Below, one piece after another: positions 1 to 10,106 of a stretch of DNA of 64,000 nt. The notes beneath the pieces are model-generated. The model saw only the letters and a list, made by a program, of their open reading frames with translations, was not told where the DNA came from and did not search any database. Location: positions 606,824 through 670,823 of the forward strand of contig SSNU01000060.1 in the NCBI GenBank assembly GCA_012064415.1, given 5' to 3'. Source of the stretch: Gyrodactylus bullatarudis (Eukaryota; Platyhelminthes; Monogenea; Gyrodactylidea; Gyrodactylidae). Position 1 is the stretch's first letter. The number at the start of each line of letters is the position of its first letter. The position numbers were made by a program, and so were the translations under genes.

Positions 1-700
1 AAATTTTCTCATGATGGGCTTTGTAATCTAAAAATGATAGATTATCAAGGTTTTTATTCGCTCTAAAAACTGTATAAAAGGATCTTAAGAGTTGAGTTAG
101 ATTGTCGCTAACATATTTTAAACAAGTGAGCTATACAAACAGTTGTCTTTTACTGCTCTACGAAAATAATGAAACATTTATTCCCTTTTAGAAATATGCA
201 GCTTCAATACTTATTACTACTGTTAAATTTATTCTGCTACAAATGTAAGAATTATCCATCAGAACTTTTCAACTTCCACATCTATCATTCATGCTCTTCA
301 ATACTCTTAGCATTATCGCGTAAGTGAAAATTTTCATGAAAAACTTTTTCCATTTCTGGCACATGGCCCTGATTTTCGTACCCTTACTACACTCACCAAT
401 GTTTTCGACCACTATTTTTAATTTTTTAACCAATTTTAATTTTATAATTTAATATTTTTTTATAAATAAAATTTTCATTTTATTATTGGAACTAATATCT
501 TTTTATGATTGCAATGATTCCTAGCGAATAACTACTGACAAGGTGTCCTATGAGTTCTAACTTGGTATGGAGCGCCTACGTTTTTAATTCTTCTTAGGGC
601 CTTGTCAGTACAGTTTAATCAGGATTTGAGCCCTTGCATAGACTAGGGCAAACTTTTGTCTACCAACACCCCATTTTTCACCACCAAGACACTGGCTTGA
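1..700. other. AT-rich stretch without a recognised gene
   Basis: I read both strands and see no open frame with a recognisable domain. Between about 590 and 680 a short GC-richer patch has a tRNA B-box-like string on the minus strand, but no cloverleaf could be drawn. It is most likely intergenic repeat debris. Confidence 0.4.
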
Positions 701-958
701 TTGATTTTCATAAATAAAAATCTTTATTTCTATGCATACAATTCTTCATAATTTATTGATTTGAAAATCTTCGAGTTGTGACTCATCATTTTCAAGATTT
801 GAAGATCATTTTGAGCTTTAAAGGCGATCTTTGATGACATGGGAGTTTTTATATGAATGAACATTGAAGCTCTGTACGATAGTAGGACAATTAAGCTATA
901 AGTATGGCATAAAAAGAGTAGCAAACTATAAATTTTGAAGAAACAAAGAAATGCATGC

Positions 959-1450
959 AGTCCTCAGGTTTATTATCGGATCTACTACACCTCCAACACC
1001 GTTGTCTGAGTTGTCTGTGAATCTTGTTCACCGATACTTCTGACTGCGAAATTACAAATTCTTCAACCTCCTTGTCATACTGAATTTTCTGATGATTTTA
1101 AGAACAGAATCGAAGTCATGCTTCTTTGCCTAAAAAGCTTTGATCTGAGCTTGACATCATGACACCCCATGACAAAGTTGCTTTGGAATGTCATCTTGAT
1201 CTAAACCAGCTAACTTAGCCAGTCTTTTAAGGTTGTCGAGGAATTCCTCAAACGATTCTCCTTGACCTTGCTTCGTTGATTTAAACTTTGCTTTGTTAAC
1301 CATAGATGTAGAATTTCTTTCAATATGTTCAAGATATTTGTTCTTCATGTCTTCTACATCATCAAAGTTGTTTTCACTTTCTGATTGTCGAAGGAGGACA
1401 CATGAAACGAACAAAGTTCTGAATCTCTGTAGCTGGCACATTATAAGCAC
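959..1450 (-). pseudogene. Decayed LTR-retrotransposon gag-like fragment
   Basis: A minus-strand frame of about 97 codons contains the string GQGESFEEFLDNLKRLAKLAG. This resembles the conserved capsid stretch of Ty3-type gag proteins, in which an F-x-x-R-x-Q-x-x-GES segment is followed by a helix with L-x-x-L-A. The frame ends after LCHGVS, and the sequence downstream toward 960 is out of frame and broken by stops. No protease, RT or LTR is visible next to it. It is probably a relic; the family assignment rests on one motif only. Confidence 0.35.
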
Positions 1451-1689
1451 TGATAATCACCTTCATCTGCGTGAAATAATCTTGTGCCATATCAGGTTCG
1501 ACAGGCAGATCTCCCAAACAAAGATAACGGGGGTTCGACTAAGTGGTTGAGTGCTTGCCCAGCGAAGGTTCGATTCTCTGTGGAGGTGTAAAGGTTTACT
1601 ATAGTATAAGTTCTCGATCTTTGGATGTGTGAAATTTATTGTAAGTTTCAGTGAGTTTGTCATTTGAGGTTTACTTTTTATTCAACAAA

Positions 1690-2343
1690 CTTAATATTTT
1701 TGTTCGGAATGTCAGGAAAATAATTTTTTCTTAAAAATCCCATAATAAAGTTGTGGAAATCAGAAAAATATTCTGAAAAAATTCAATCTGACCAAAATTA
1801 GGCCATTTTTCGAATCTCAAAAATACACCAAATTTCCCCTTTAACTTTCGCTCGATTTTTATCGATTTCAAATATTTGAAGCAGTTGTGTGCAGTTATTC
1901 GAGACAAAAAATTTCGAATTCGGCTGCAGAAATTCACAAAAATTTATTATTATCGTGATAAATCGAAAATTTGAATTTATTGATTATCACGAAGGAGAAT
2001 GATCCAAAATTAAAAAAGTTTAACCGTTTCTTGAAAACAGTAGATTCCTTTATACCTCTACGGTCCGAATTTTTTGTTTTACTCTGATCTCTAATATCTG
2101 CATTTAACTGCTTCAAATCTTCGAAATCGTTAAGAGTTTCGAGCTCGGTGCATTTTCGAAATTCAAAAATCGGCCTAATTTTGATCAGATTGAATTTTTT
2201 TCAGAAATTTTTTTCAATTTTCACAACTTACCGGCTTATTTCATTATGGAATTTTAAAGAATAATTTTTTTCCTGACTTTCCTGACAAAAATATTAAGTT
2301 TTTAAAAAAAAAATAAATTCTCATCTTCATTTCAACTAGCTTT
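1690..2343. repeat. Foldback repeat family B, partly decayed copy
   Basis: The right end reads AATTCTCATCTTCATTTCAA, the terminus shared with the copies at 32457-33260 and 45774-46940. The two halves (about 1730-1930 and 2080-2300) are imperfect inverted copies of each other. Both contain the CAATCTGACCAAAATTAGGC string or its reverse complement. The left terminus is missing. It has no coding capacity and is a probable non-autonomous foldback element. Confidence 0.55.
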
Positions 2344-2361
2344 AGATTATAATTATTAAAA

Positions 2362-2550
2362 TTACCACATTAAAAATTTTTCAAAAGATTCTCGTTTTTC
2401 TTTTGGTCTTCCTCTTTTTTTGAATGCTTTAATGCCTGGTATAGTACTCGACTTTAATGAATCTAAATCAGTATGTATCCAAAAATCAAATGGATTTTTC
2501 TTTTCCTCATCAACTGACGAATAAATTTTATCGAGACTATAAGTGTCCAT
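2362..2550 (-). CDS. Small basic protein with AT-hook-like motif (uncertain)
   Basis: A 62-codon minus-strand frame is read here from the second available ATG, at 2550. The C-terminal third has KKRGRPKEK, which matches the AT-hook core (G-R-P flanked by basic residues) used in minor-groove DNA binding. The N-terminal part is acidic and aromatic. It lies head-to-head with the Merlin relic, so it could be transposon-derived rather than a host gene. No TATA box or splice site supports it. It could equally be a chance ORF. Confidence 0.25.
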   Translation of the reverse strand: MDTYSLDKIYSSVDEEKKNPFDFWIHTDLDSLKSSTIPGIKAFKKRGRPKEKRESFEKFLMW

Positions 2551-2984
2551 TTGGAAGAATGGTGTGAATGAAATTTTAACAAATAGGTAAATGAATTCAA
2601 TAGAATATGATTGGTTGATTTTGGAAAAGGGTTTTGACAAAATGATTGTCAATAAGGTAAGCCTAAGGCTAAAAGATTAAAGAATGGTTATCAAAAAACC
2701 ATAATCAAAAAGGTGAAAATGAAATTGACAATAGTCGAAAAAAATTTTATGCAAAAAAATGTTTTTTTCACCAAGAAAAAACACAAGTTCAACTATAAAA
2801 GATGAAGATTAGAGAAAGTATAGTCATTTAAAGGTAAATATGGGATTGACTCAAGTCAAAAATAATGTGTGTGTAAAATAAACTCTTTTTTTGATACTTA
2901 ATTTGTTTTTATCGGCACATTTTTACAAAATTTATTCATGGATATTAAAAATATTATATTAATCTTGAAAATTGTGGTAAACAT

Positions 2985-3860
2985 TTATCAACTGGATTGA
3001 TCTTTCGGCAAGATTCAATTATTATTGTTGAACTGTGCCAGCTTTTGGGATTGATCCCAGTCTCAAAAAGACATATATGTGGAAGGATGATGAAGATCAT
3101 TAAATAAGCTAACTCAGTTGATAAGAAGATATGGCATTGCTCACCTTGTCGAGCTAAAATTTCGATTAGAGATGGTTAGTTTTCCTTATCTAATATACTT
3201 TAGGAACCCTCTTCAGCAAATCCCATCTCAAGAAATGGGAAATTCTTACGATTGTCATTGCTGTATGCCATAAGACCGATGCTAAGGAGGCTCTCATGCG
3301 AGACCTTTATATATCCAGCTCAGTCGTGGTGAATTGGAGGAATTTTGTTCGAGATGTTTTTAGCCAGGCTACAATAAGAGAAAATGTCGCTATCGCTGGC
3401 AAAGATATCAATGTCCAGATTGACGAAGCCCACTTTGTTCGCCGTAAAAATAGACGCGGCCGAAAAATCAAGTGTGAATCGGTGTGGGTGTTTGGAGGTG
3501 TTGACAATAGAGGTCAATGCTTCATGCAAACTGTGAAAAATCGTTCAAAAGAGTTATTCAATATAATCAAGAAAAAAATATTGCCTGGTTCAACGATAGT
3601 CTCCGATGAATTCAAATTCTATGCCCGCCTTTCTCAAGAAAACTGTATGTCACAAGTACAGGTTGTTCAACTCATCAGGCTTTCACACGAACCGAATAGA
3701 GTCAATATGGGGTGTATCTAAAAGAGAATGTTATGCAGTTCGGAACAAGAGGAAGGCATTAATCGACTCTTATCTGAACCAATGTCTATTCAGAAGGAAG
3801 AATAAAAAGCTGATCTTATCAACAACATTCAAGGCAATTAAAGATATTTATTGTTAACTA
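2985..3860 (+). pseudogene. Merlin-type (ISXO2-like) transposase, frameshifted relic
   Basis: Three reading frames together cover a Merlin/ISXO2-like DDE transposase. The N-terminal zinc-binding part lies around 3035-3180 (LLGLIPVSKRHICG, then WHCSPCRAKISIRDG) and is interrupted by stops. The catalytic core is open at 3296-3721 (KDINVQIDEAHFVRRK with the first Asp/Glu pair, then VWVFGGVDN and STIVSDEFKFYARL with the second acidic residue). The C-terminal motif HTNRIESIWGVSKRE is in another frame (3606-3857), so one frameshift lies near 3640. Merlin elements are eukaryotic relatives of bacterial IS1016. The terminal inverted repeats were not identified. The copy is inactive. Confidence 0.72.
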
Positions 3861-4144
3861 TTTTAAATAAAGATTATATTTTTACTTATTAAAATATCGT
3901 TTAACTCTTAATAATGAATTCTCGAACCTATTTGTAAGTAATTACAGGATAAAATACAGTAAAAACCTGCTTTCCTAAACTGAACTTTAGCCAATTATTC
4001 TATTCAGAGTTATGGGATCAACGGAATTTCATTGATCTTCAAGCGGTAGAAATATCAGTTAAACCGAAATACAACTTTTACGCAATTATTCTCAAAATCT
4101 CATTTGGCATATTTGATCTTTTTTGAAATTTGAGATCTGTTTAA

Positions 4145-5333
4145 CCCTTTCAACGCTTATGGATTTATATGTCCAATCAATTTAAATTTCAATAATTTCG
4201 ACTTTTTTAGAGTTTTCATATCATCGATAATAAAAAGACCAACACGATTCAAAGTAAACTTTGAGAGTAATAAGAGGGGGTAACTGTTCTCTAATTTAAC
4301 CAATGAAACTGTCATTAGAATCTCTATAAGACTGTTTTTTTATTTATTTACAAACAATTGAGATCTTCACTGGTTAAATATAATTTATCTTTCTTTGCAA
4401 TAATTTTTCTCGAATTTTCGCTACTCAAATTAAACAAAAATAAATAAATGCATGCCGAGGATCTTGTAAATTTCATTAATAGAAATATTAGCTGAAATTC
4501 CAGATTTTTGAGCCGAGTAAATGTTTGATTGTTCTTGGATAATTTGAATCATATTGGGAGTTATAAATTCCTGGAAAATATCAATCGGTTCCAACGATAA
4601 ATCTTGTTCAGCATTTTCGGGCAACGGAACAAATGTAGAATCTGAAGGAACAAATTTTTTCCTCGACCATTTGATACCACTATCTGTAAATTCTTCTGCG
4701 TCTTCTTCTTCTTCGTCGATTTCTTGGCGATCCAAATAATCTATTTCATCCAGACAAGATTCATCACTATCGAAGTTTTCTAAATCTGATTGATCTTTTT
4801 CAAGATACTCTGCGAATGACATTATAAATTATGAGCAAACACCTCGATTCATAATATATACAAAACTTACAAGACAATTCAGGCCAATGAGAGCGTTTCA
4901 ATCTGTTATTTTTCAGGCCGATATAAAATCGGTCTGTTGCCAGGAGACCCAATGGGCTAGTACTATCACATAACTTTAAGGGCTTATATTTTGGTAATCA
5001 AACCAGATAGTTACAAAACTTTTTTTTTAATATAAAATTATACTATTTTTTTGTTTATATAAAAATCTGCATTACCTAAAGCCCTCTTTCACTGTTATTT
5101 TTATCAAAATCTAGTTTAGTAACTATTTATTTGTCTAGAAACCATCTTTTAAGATTTTCAAGCTGGATTTTTTCAATGTTGAAGTGGCTTAGTAACATGA
5201 AGTATGATGTCATCATGTGTATAATTTTTTCAGCTTTCTTTTGGTTAAAAATCATTGAAATATCAAAAATTTTAAGAGAGATATTATCATTTGAAGGATA
5301 TGTGATAGTAATAACCCAATGGGACTTTAAGGG
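4145..5333. mobile_element. piggyBac-like element with internal deletion, flanked by TTAA
   Basis: The element begins CCCTTTCAACGC after TTAA (4141-4144) and ends CTTTAAGGG before TTAA (5334-5337), the target and terminal pattern of piggyBac transposons. It carries only the N-terminal part of a transposase on minus. A second copy of the right-terminal motif (ACTATCACATAACTTTAAGGG around 4960-4982) suggests an internal rearrangement. Its left end resembles the small elements at 13073 and 29125, so it is the likely relative of those non-autonomous copies. At 1.2 kb it is about half of an autonomous piggyBac. Confidence 0.6.
4430..4822 (-). pseudogene. piggyBac transposase N-terminal fragment
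   Basis: The 130-residue frame starts with an acidic N-terminus (runs of D and E, residues about 10-50). It continues into IDIFQEFITPNMIQIIQEQS, NIYSAQK and INEIYKILGMHLF. This is the start of the DDE_Tnp_1_7 domain of piggyBac/PGBD proteins, where F..LFT.E....I..QTN.YA is followed by EI..FLGI. The frame ends just where the catalytic RNase H-like fold should begin, so the catalytic Asp residues are absent. It lies inside the TTAA-flanked element and cannot encode an active transposase. Confidence 0.6.
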
Positions 5334-5969
5334 TTAAACAATTTAAATTTTAACACCAGTGGAGCAAATTTCCACTATTCCATCATCTTCTAACTCTGCT
5401 CCGAATAGAAATGCTTTTAAAAATGCAGTCGAATTTTCTAAATATACATCTCGTAATTTATAGTCCATAGTTCAAAGTGGTAATGCGATGAGTTTTAGAA
5501 AATTTTCTGTTCTTTATCTATCATTTCTCGGATTGATTTTGAGAAAAATATTTAAATCTAAAATTACGTTTTTTCGATATTTCTTTATCAAAATTAAGTT
5601 TTAAGAAACCTCCAAATTTCATTCAATCTTACATTTTTTGCATTTACCGTATTATTTTTTTTCAATCATTGAAATATTCACAGATCGAAAAATGGAATGT
5701 ATCAATTTTCGCCCTGGCGCCAAATCGAATAATTATTACCAATTATGATTCTCTCAATAAAGATATTGATTTCAGAAATATTTTTCTCAGTTATACTTCC
5801 GTATTATACACGCTTCCATAAATTTAACTCAGGAACCTTCAATCTTGTCAATAAATATTTTGAGAAAAAAATCAAAATCAAATATGCATCAACAGTTATT
5901 TGAAATATTTAAAATGCATCTTTTGTGATAAATTGATAATTCATCAAAATAGATTAGAGTAAGAAAACC

Positions 5970-8684
5970 ATGCTAACTTTATTAGGAATAATATTGGTTT
6001 ATTCCAGTGAGTTTTTATGAAACCATCTTTTGAGTTTTTTGTAAGAACCATTACAAACTTATTCTTCCATTTTCTCATATAAAGTTGACCCAGTATCATG
6101 TGAGTCTATCTCTAAATTTCCAATAAAACGGAACGTTCCGAATTCTTTTTAATGATGTGATTGAACTTTCAGATGGGGTGCTAAAGCTACAATATTTCCT
6201 TCAACCGTTTGAGAAACCATGTGAAAATTTTAACTAATCGAAACTGCAGAAAAGATTTGTAAATTTATGTAAAACCCTAATAGGGATTTATTTTATTTAA
6301 GTATGTCAAATTTGAAAAATATCTCGGCTTTCACTAATTAAACTAATTAGGACAGACAAGAACACTACCTGTAAATATGAACGTACATAACGTGATTATT
6401 TTATCATGCTTTTAAGAAACTATAGTTGTATAAAATTTTTTCATTGAAAACAAAATCAATCTGGATTTCATTGAGACTTGAGAAATGGATTATTTTCTTA
6501 AGGTATTGATATTTTTCTAACAGGCTCTGATGAGAACAACAAAATTGGTGAGTTGTATAAAAAGTCCTATTACTAATTTCCTATTTCTAATGATTGTTAA
6601 ATTTTGAAGATAAATTCTACACACAGAATCTGATAATTGGTGAGAAATTTCAATCAACTATGAATTTATTCACCATATAGTAAGACCTATTCAATTTTCA
6701 AAAAAATAATAATCAATGAATATTATTCATCAAAAATTTTCAATCAAGAACCAAAAAAATCGTCTAGGTAGATGGCGATTATTCAGTGATACTAAAATCC
6801 AAAATCTCTGAACTCTGATTGGTTGTTCACACACTTTGATTAATTTCTCTACTCAAATCTTTAATTATAATAGCTATAGTTAACAAAAAATGAACCAATC
6901 AAAATCGAGGAAAATTGAGTGAAGTCACTAATGAAAAAACTTTGTATAACTTCTTTAAAGATTTCCAAACGTGCAGGGTATCATTGGACAGAAGAATGAA
7001 ATTTTTCATTCTCTCCCCCATTGAAAATTTGATAACTTTTAAAAATTAAGTGGCTTGTTAAAGAGTAGCAAGGAAAAAGTTCATGAAAATTTGGCCGAAA
7101 AGGAGCTATTATGATTTTTACAAAATTCTTAATTTTTTCATCAAGAAATCGAATTTGATCAAGAATTTTTGGAATCTAGATCATGAGGCCCTCTTTCACG
7201 ATAAGGAGAGAAAAAATCAATTTCTATGGAAAATACGGCAAATTTTAAATCTTTAAGTAGCGCCAAATTCCCATTTTTTTGTACTTTGAGTTGAAATTTT
7301 TGATTTCAGTGTGAGAGAGTGATCAAAAGTTGATTTTTAGAGTTAGTCAAACAAATTAAATATGCTGAATCTTGTTTTGAGAATCACCCCATAATCGTGT
7401 CAAAATCAAATTTGGATTTTTTTATAATTTATCCTACTTGAAAGTTGATGAAATTTGATATTTAAAGATCCCAGAAAATGACGAATTTATCAAAATTTTT
7501 ATGATGATTATCGGTTTTTTTGTCTTATTGTGATCCCAAAACTCAACTTTTGATCACTCTCTCACATTGAAATCAACAAAAAATTTCAACTCAAAGTTCA
7601 AAAAAAATGGGAATTTGGCGCTACTTAAAGATTTAAAATTTGCCGTATTTTCCATAAAAATTGATTTTTTCTAAATTTTTTCTCTCCGTATCGTGAATGA
7701 GGGCCTCATGATCTAGATTCCAAAAATTCTTGATCAAATTCGATTTCTTGATGAAAAAATTAAGAATTTTGTAAAAATCATAAATTCCCATCTTCATATT
7801 AACTATTAATAGCTTTACTGTAACTAAAATTTCTAACTTTGTTATTAGAAAGAGTTGATTCGTTTGAAAAGGATTTAGTGTTCACTATCTTGAATATTGT
7901 ATTTCTACGATCTTTGGTAACTCGATAGTTTAGAGGTTTTCCGCTAGTAAACTTTAAGGAATTTGGCGAAAGAATGTACGTAAATTTCAGGTAGATTACC
8001 ATCTTGAATTGACTCATTGAGCTAGGAAAAATAAGTACCGCTTTTCTTGAAAAAAATTATCGAAATAGAAAGATTCACACGGTCTTTGGTAATCGGATAA
8101 TAAAATATTCTCTACCCCAGATATTACAATAAAAATATTTCTATTGAAACATGTTATTTTTATTGAAACACTTGATATTGTCTCGACCAATCTGAATGTA
8201 GCAAGTGATTTCTATACATTTAGAATAATACTTAATTAGGGGGTAAATATTCGTGTTTCAATAAAAATAAGATGTTTCAATAGAAATATTTTTACTGTAA
8301 TTATGATCATATTCTCAGTGTTTCTGTACTTTGAATATCACCTTGTATACTTCATCTGACACTTATCGTTTTTGTATTTAAAAAAATTTAAAATCAAGAA
8401 AAGCATCTAAATTTTTGAGGGAAGATTTGTAACATTTCAGCATCAAATTAAAGATAGATTCCTAGTGACTTTTTAAAGTATCTAATAAAAATTAACAAAA
8501 AATTAATTCAGCTTCAATTGTGGCCATATCAATTTTCTTGGTGGTATTGGTATTTGTTCTCTTTGTTGCCTTATCGTTGCGATGGTCAAGGACAGAATTT
8601 CCAAACTATGTTCCAACCACAACACGAATATACATGGAGAAGATTGCAGGAAGGAAAAATGAAGTTGGCCAAGAAATACATTGA
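5970..8684 (+). CDS. Short single-pass membrane protein, paralogue of the 10-15 kb gene
   Basis: Proposed exons are 5970-6006, 6524-6547, 6610-6639 and 8512-8684, 87 residues in all. Exon 1 gives a short hydrophobic signal-like stretch (MLTLLGIILVYS). Exons 2 and 3 add a short polar ectodomain. Exon 4 encodes a transmembrane segment (IFLVVLVFVLFVALSLRW) and a cytoplasmic tail containing NYVPTTTRIYMEKIAG. That tail aligns with PKYIPNSTRMYIEKMSNR in the larger gene at 10107-15333. All three introns are phase 1, as in that gene. The last intron (1.87 kb) contains a foldback repeat, so further exons may have been lost or missed. Exon 4 is the firm part; the small exons rest on splice signals and phase alone. 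Confidence 0.42.
7107..7805. repeat. Foldback repeat family A, nearly complete
   Basis: Two arms of about 230 bp are inverted copies. The outer right end is AAATTCCCATCTTCATATTA; the inner part includes GGCGCTACTTAAAG and GATCAAAAGTTG or their complements. The left arm starts a few bases inside the usual terminus. Related copies lie at 12250, 38640, 41100, 45852 and 60511. There is no ORF. It would fold into a long hairpin RNA if transcribed. It sits in the last intron of the proposed 5970-8684 gene. Confidence 0.8.
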
Positions 8685-8964
8685 ATTTCTTCATAAATTA
8701 TCATTAACAATAAATTATCAATTATTTAATTTTCATAAAGATAACTTGTTCTCTTTGAGCTGAAGCTATTCAAAAATAGTTTATAGTTTTATAAAATTAT
8801 TTTCAATAAACGTTTCTTTGAGCTTGAAGAAAGGAATAAAAATTTCTATAAATATGGTAAAATAAAAACATTTTTACGATAATATTGTCGTACTTCATCA
8901 AGAATATTACTGTAATTGGTTTCTGAACTCATGAGAAAGGTAAGAGAAGACAGACGTATATGAT

Positions 8965-9002
8965 AGTGATAAACGTTATATTTCGCCAGGTCTCTTCAGA
9001 CT
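8965..9002 (-). ncRNA. Hammerhead-like ribozyme motif, dispersed copy
   Basis: On minus the order is AGT (stem I), CTGAAGA core, GACCTGGC (stem II region), GAAA core, an imperfect AT-rich stem III, the cleavage triplet ATC, then ACT closing stem I. Compared with the copies at 50460 and 51691, stem I and stem III differ in sequence while pairing is kept. Stem II is weak (G-C, A/G mismatch, C-G). This is inference from pattern; a covariance-model search with the Rfam hammerhead models would decide it. Confidence 0.4.
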
Positions 9003-9062
9003 CTACACCGGTTACGATATAAATGCTATTACAATGCATAAATTTGTACCTTTCCATTGGTC

Positions 9063-9150
9063 AATTCGACGAGAATGTAAATTGAAAAAATGAGTAACAG
9101 GTCAGGACCGCCGTATGAAGAAAAACCAAGACTAGTTATTTAAGATTAAT
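9063..9150 (+). pseudogene. Tail-exon fragment copied from the 10-15 kb membrane gene
   Basis: This stretch is nearly identical to the end of the terminal exon of the gene at 10107-15333 (about 15248-15335): both share ATGAGTAACAGGTCAG, CCGCCGTATGA and AAAAACCAAGAC. It carries a TAC to TAA change that makes a stop after STRM, plus a second stop near the end. The upstream transmembrane part is not recognisable. It is a recent partial duplication lying between two members of the family, which indicates local tandem duplication and loss. Confidence 0.78.
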
Positions 9151-10106
9151 GTTAAATCTGATAAATAATTCCAGGAACTTCATCGATAGAAATTTTCATC
9201 CACTCTAGTCAGTTTTTTTGCTTCGATGTGTTGGACTGAAATTGAAAATCACTGATTTTTTTGAGAAATAAATATGGATTTTCGTGACAATTTCAAGATC
9301 TTTTAAGACTTATTAATTGATTTACTTTGTGAAATTTTCATTATGATCTGATGAGATAAAACAAATTAAAAAGATATTTGATGATCTGAAGAAATTTTGG
9401 GGTTTGCTAGATCTGATTTCATTTGTTACTGCATTGATTATAATAGAGGTAAACCCCCTTGAAATTAGAACAGATTAATATTGATCGGGATAGTATGCCT
9501 AATATATAGGGGTTTTTGGGGAGAAGACTAGTGTCGTTTCATTGGTCAGTCGCTATAGACCACTCAGAGTCGAGTATATATTTTCGTAATTTTTTGAAGT
9601 AATTTTGATCTTTAAGATAGATCTTTTTACATGAATGGAAAGAGAATTTTTCAGGCTATCTCAAACATTAAAAATAATTTCCCTAGCATGCCGAATAAAA
9701 AACATTTTTATTTAAACTTTTTAGATAATATGAGTAGCATCATACGAAAGAGCAGAAAAAGTTATGTGCATTGTCAAATCTTCCATAAACCACAATTAAA
9801 ACTGTAGGAATAGTTTGATTTCGAAGTTGTATCCCGATTTTATAGATAAATCGAAGGTTAAAAATCATTTCAATCGGTATTCAGAATTCTGATTCCCCTG
9901 CCCTAATTAGGAATAAATCTATCCTTGAATCCATATCATAAAAATAAATATTTTCATGAATTAATGGCTAGCGCTGAAATCTTTGGAGATTTTTGTTACA
10001 TCTGAAATTCCGTTGCGTTTTCCTGATTTGTTTGTTGTTCATTGTTCTATAGTGTCAATAAAAGTGGTTTTACAATTTGATTTTGCTTGCATAAAATTGG
10101 ATTTAA

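Noticed and set aside
590..680. Second B-box-like sequence on minus (GGGCTCAAATCC)
   Set aside because: No cloverleaf and no repeat copies in the window.
1530..1590. tRNA-like string (A-box-like TGGTTGAGTG, B-box-like GGTTCGATTC)
   Set aside because: No anticodon stem or acceptor pairing could be drawn; probably chance or a heavily decayed SINE.
7799..8017. 72-codon minus frame next to foldback repeat
   Set aside because: Overlaps the repeat terminus and shows no protein motif.
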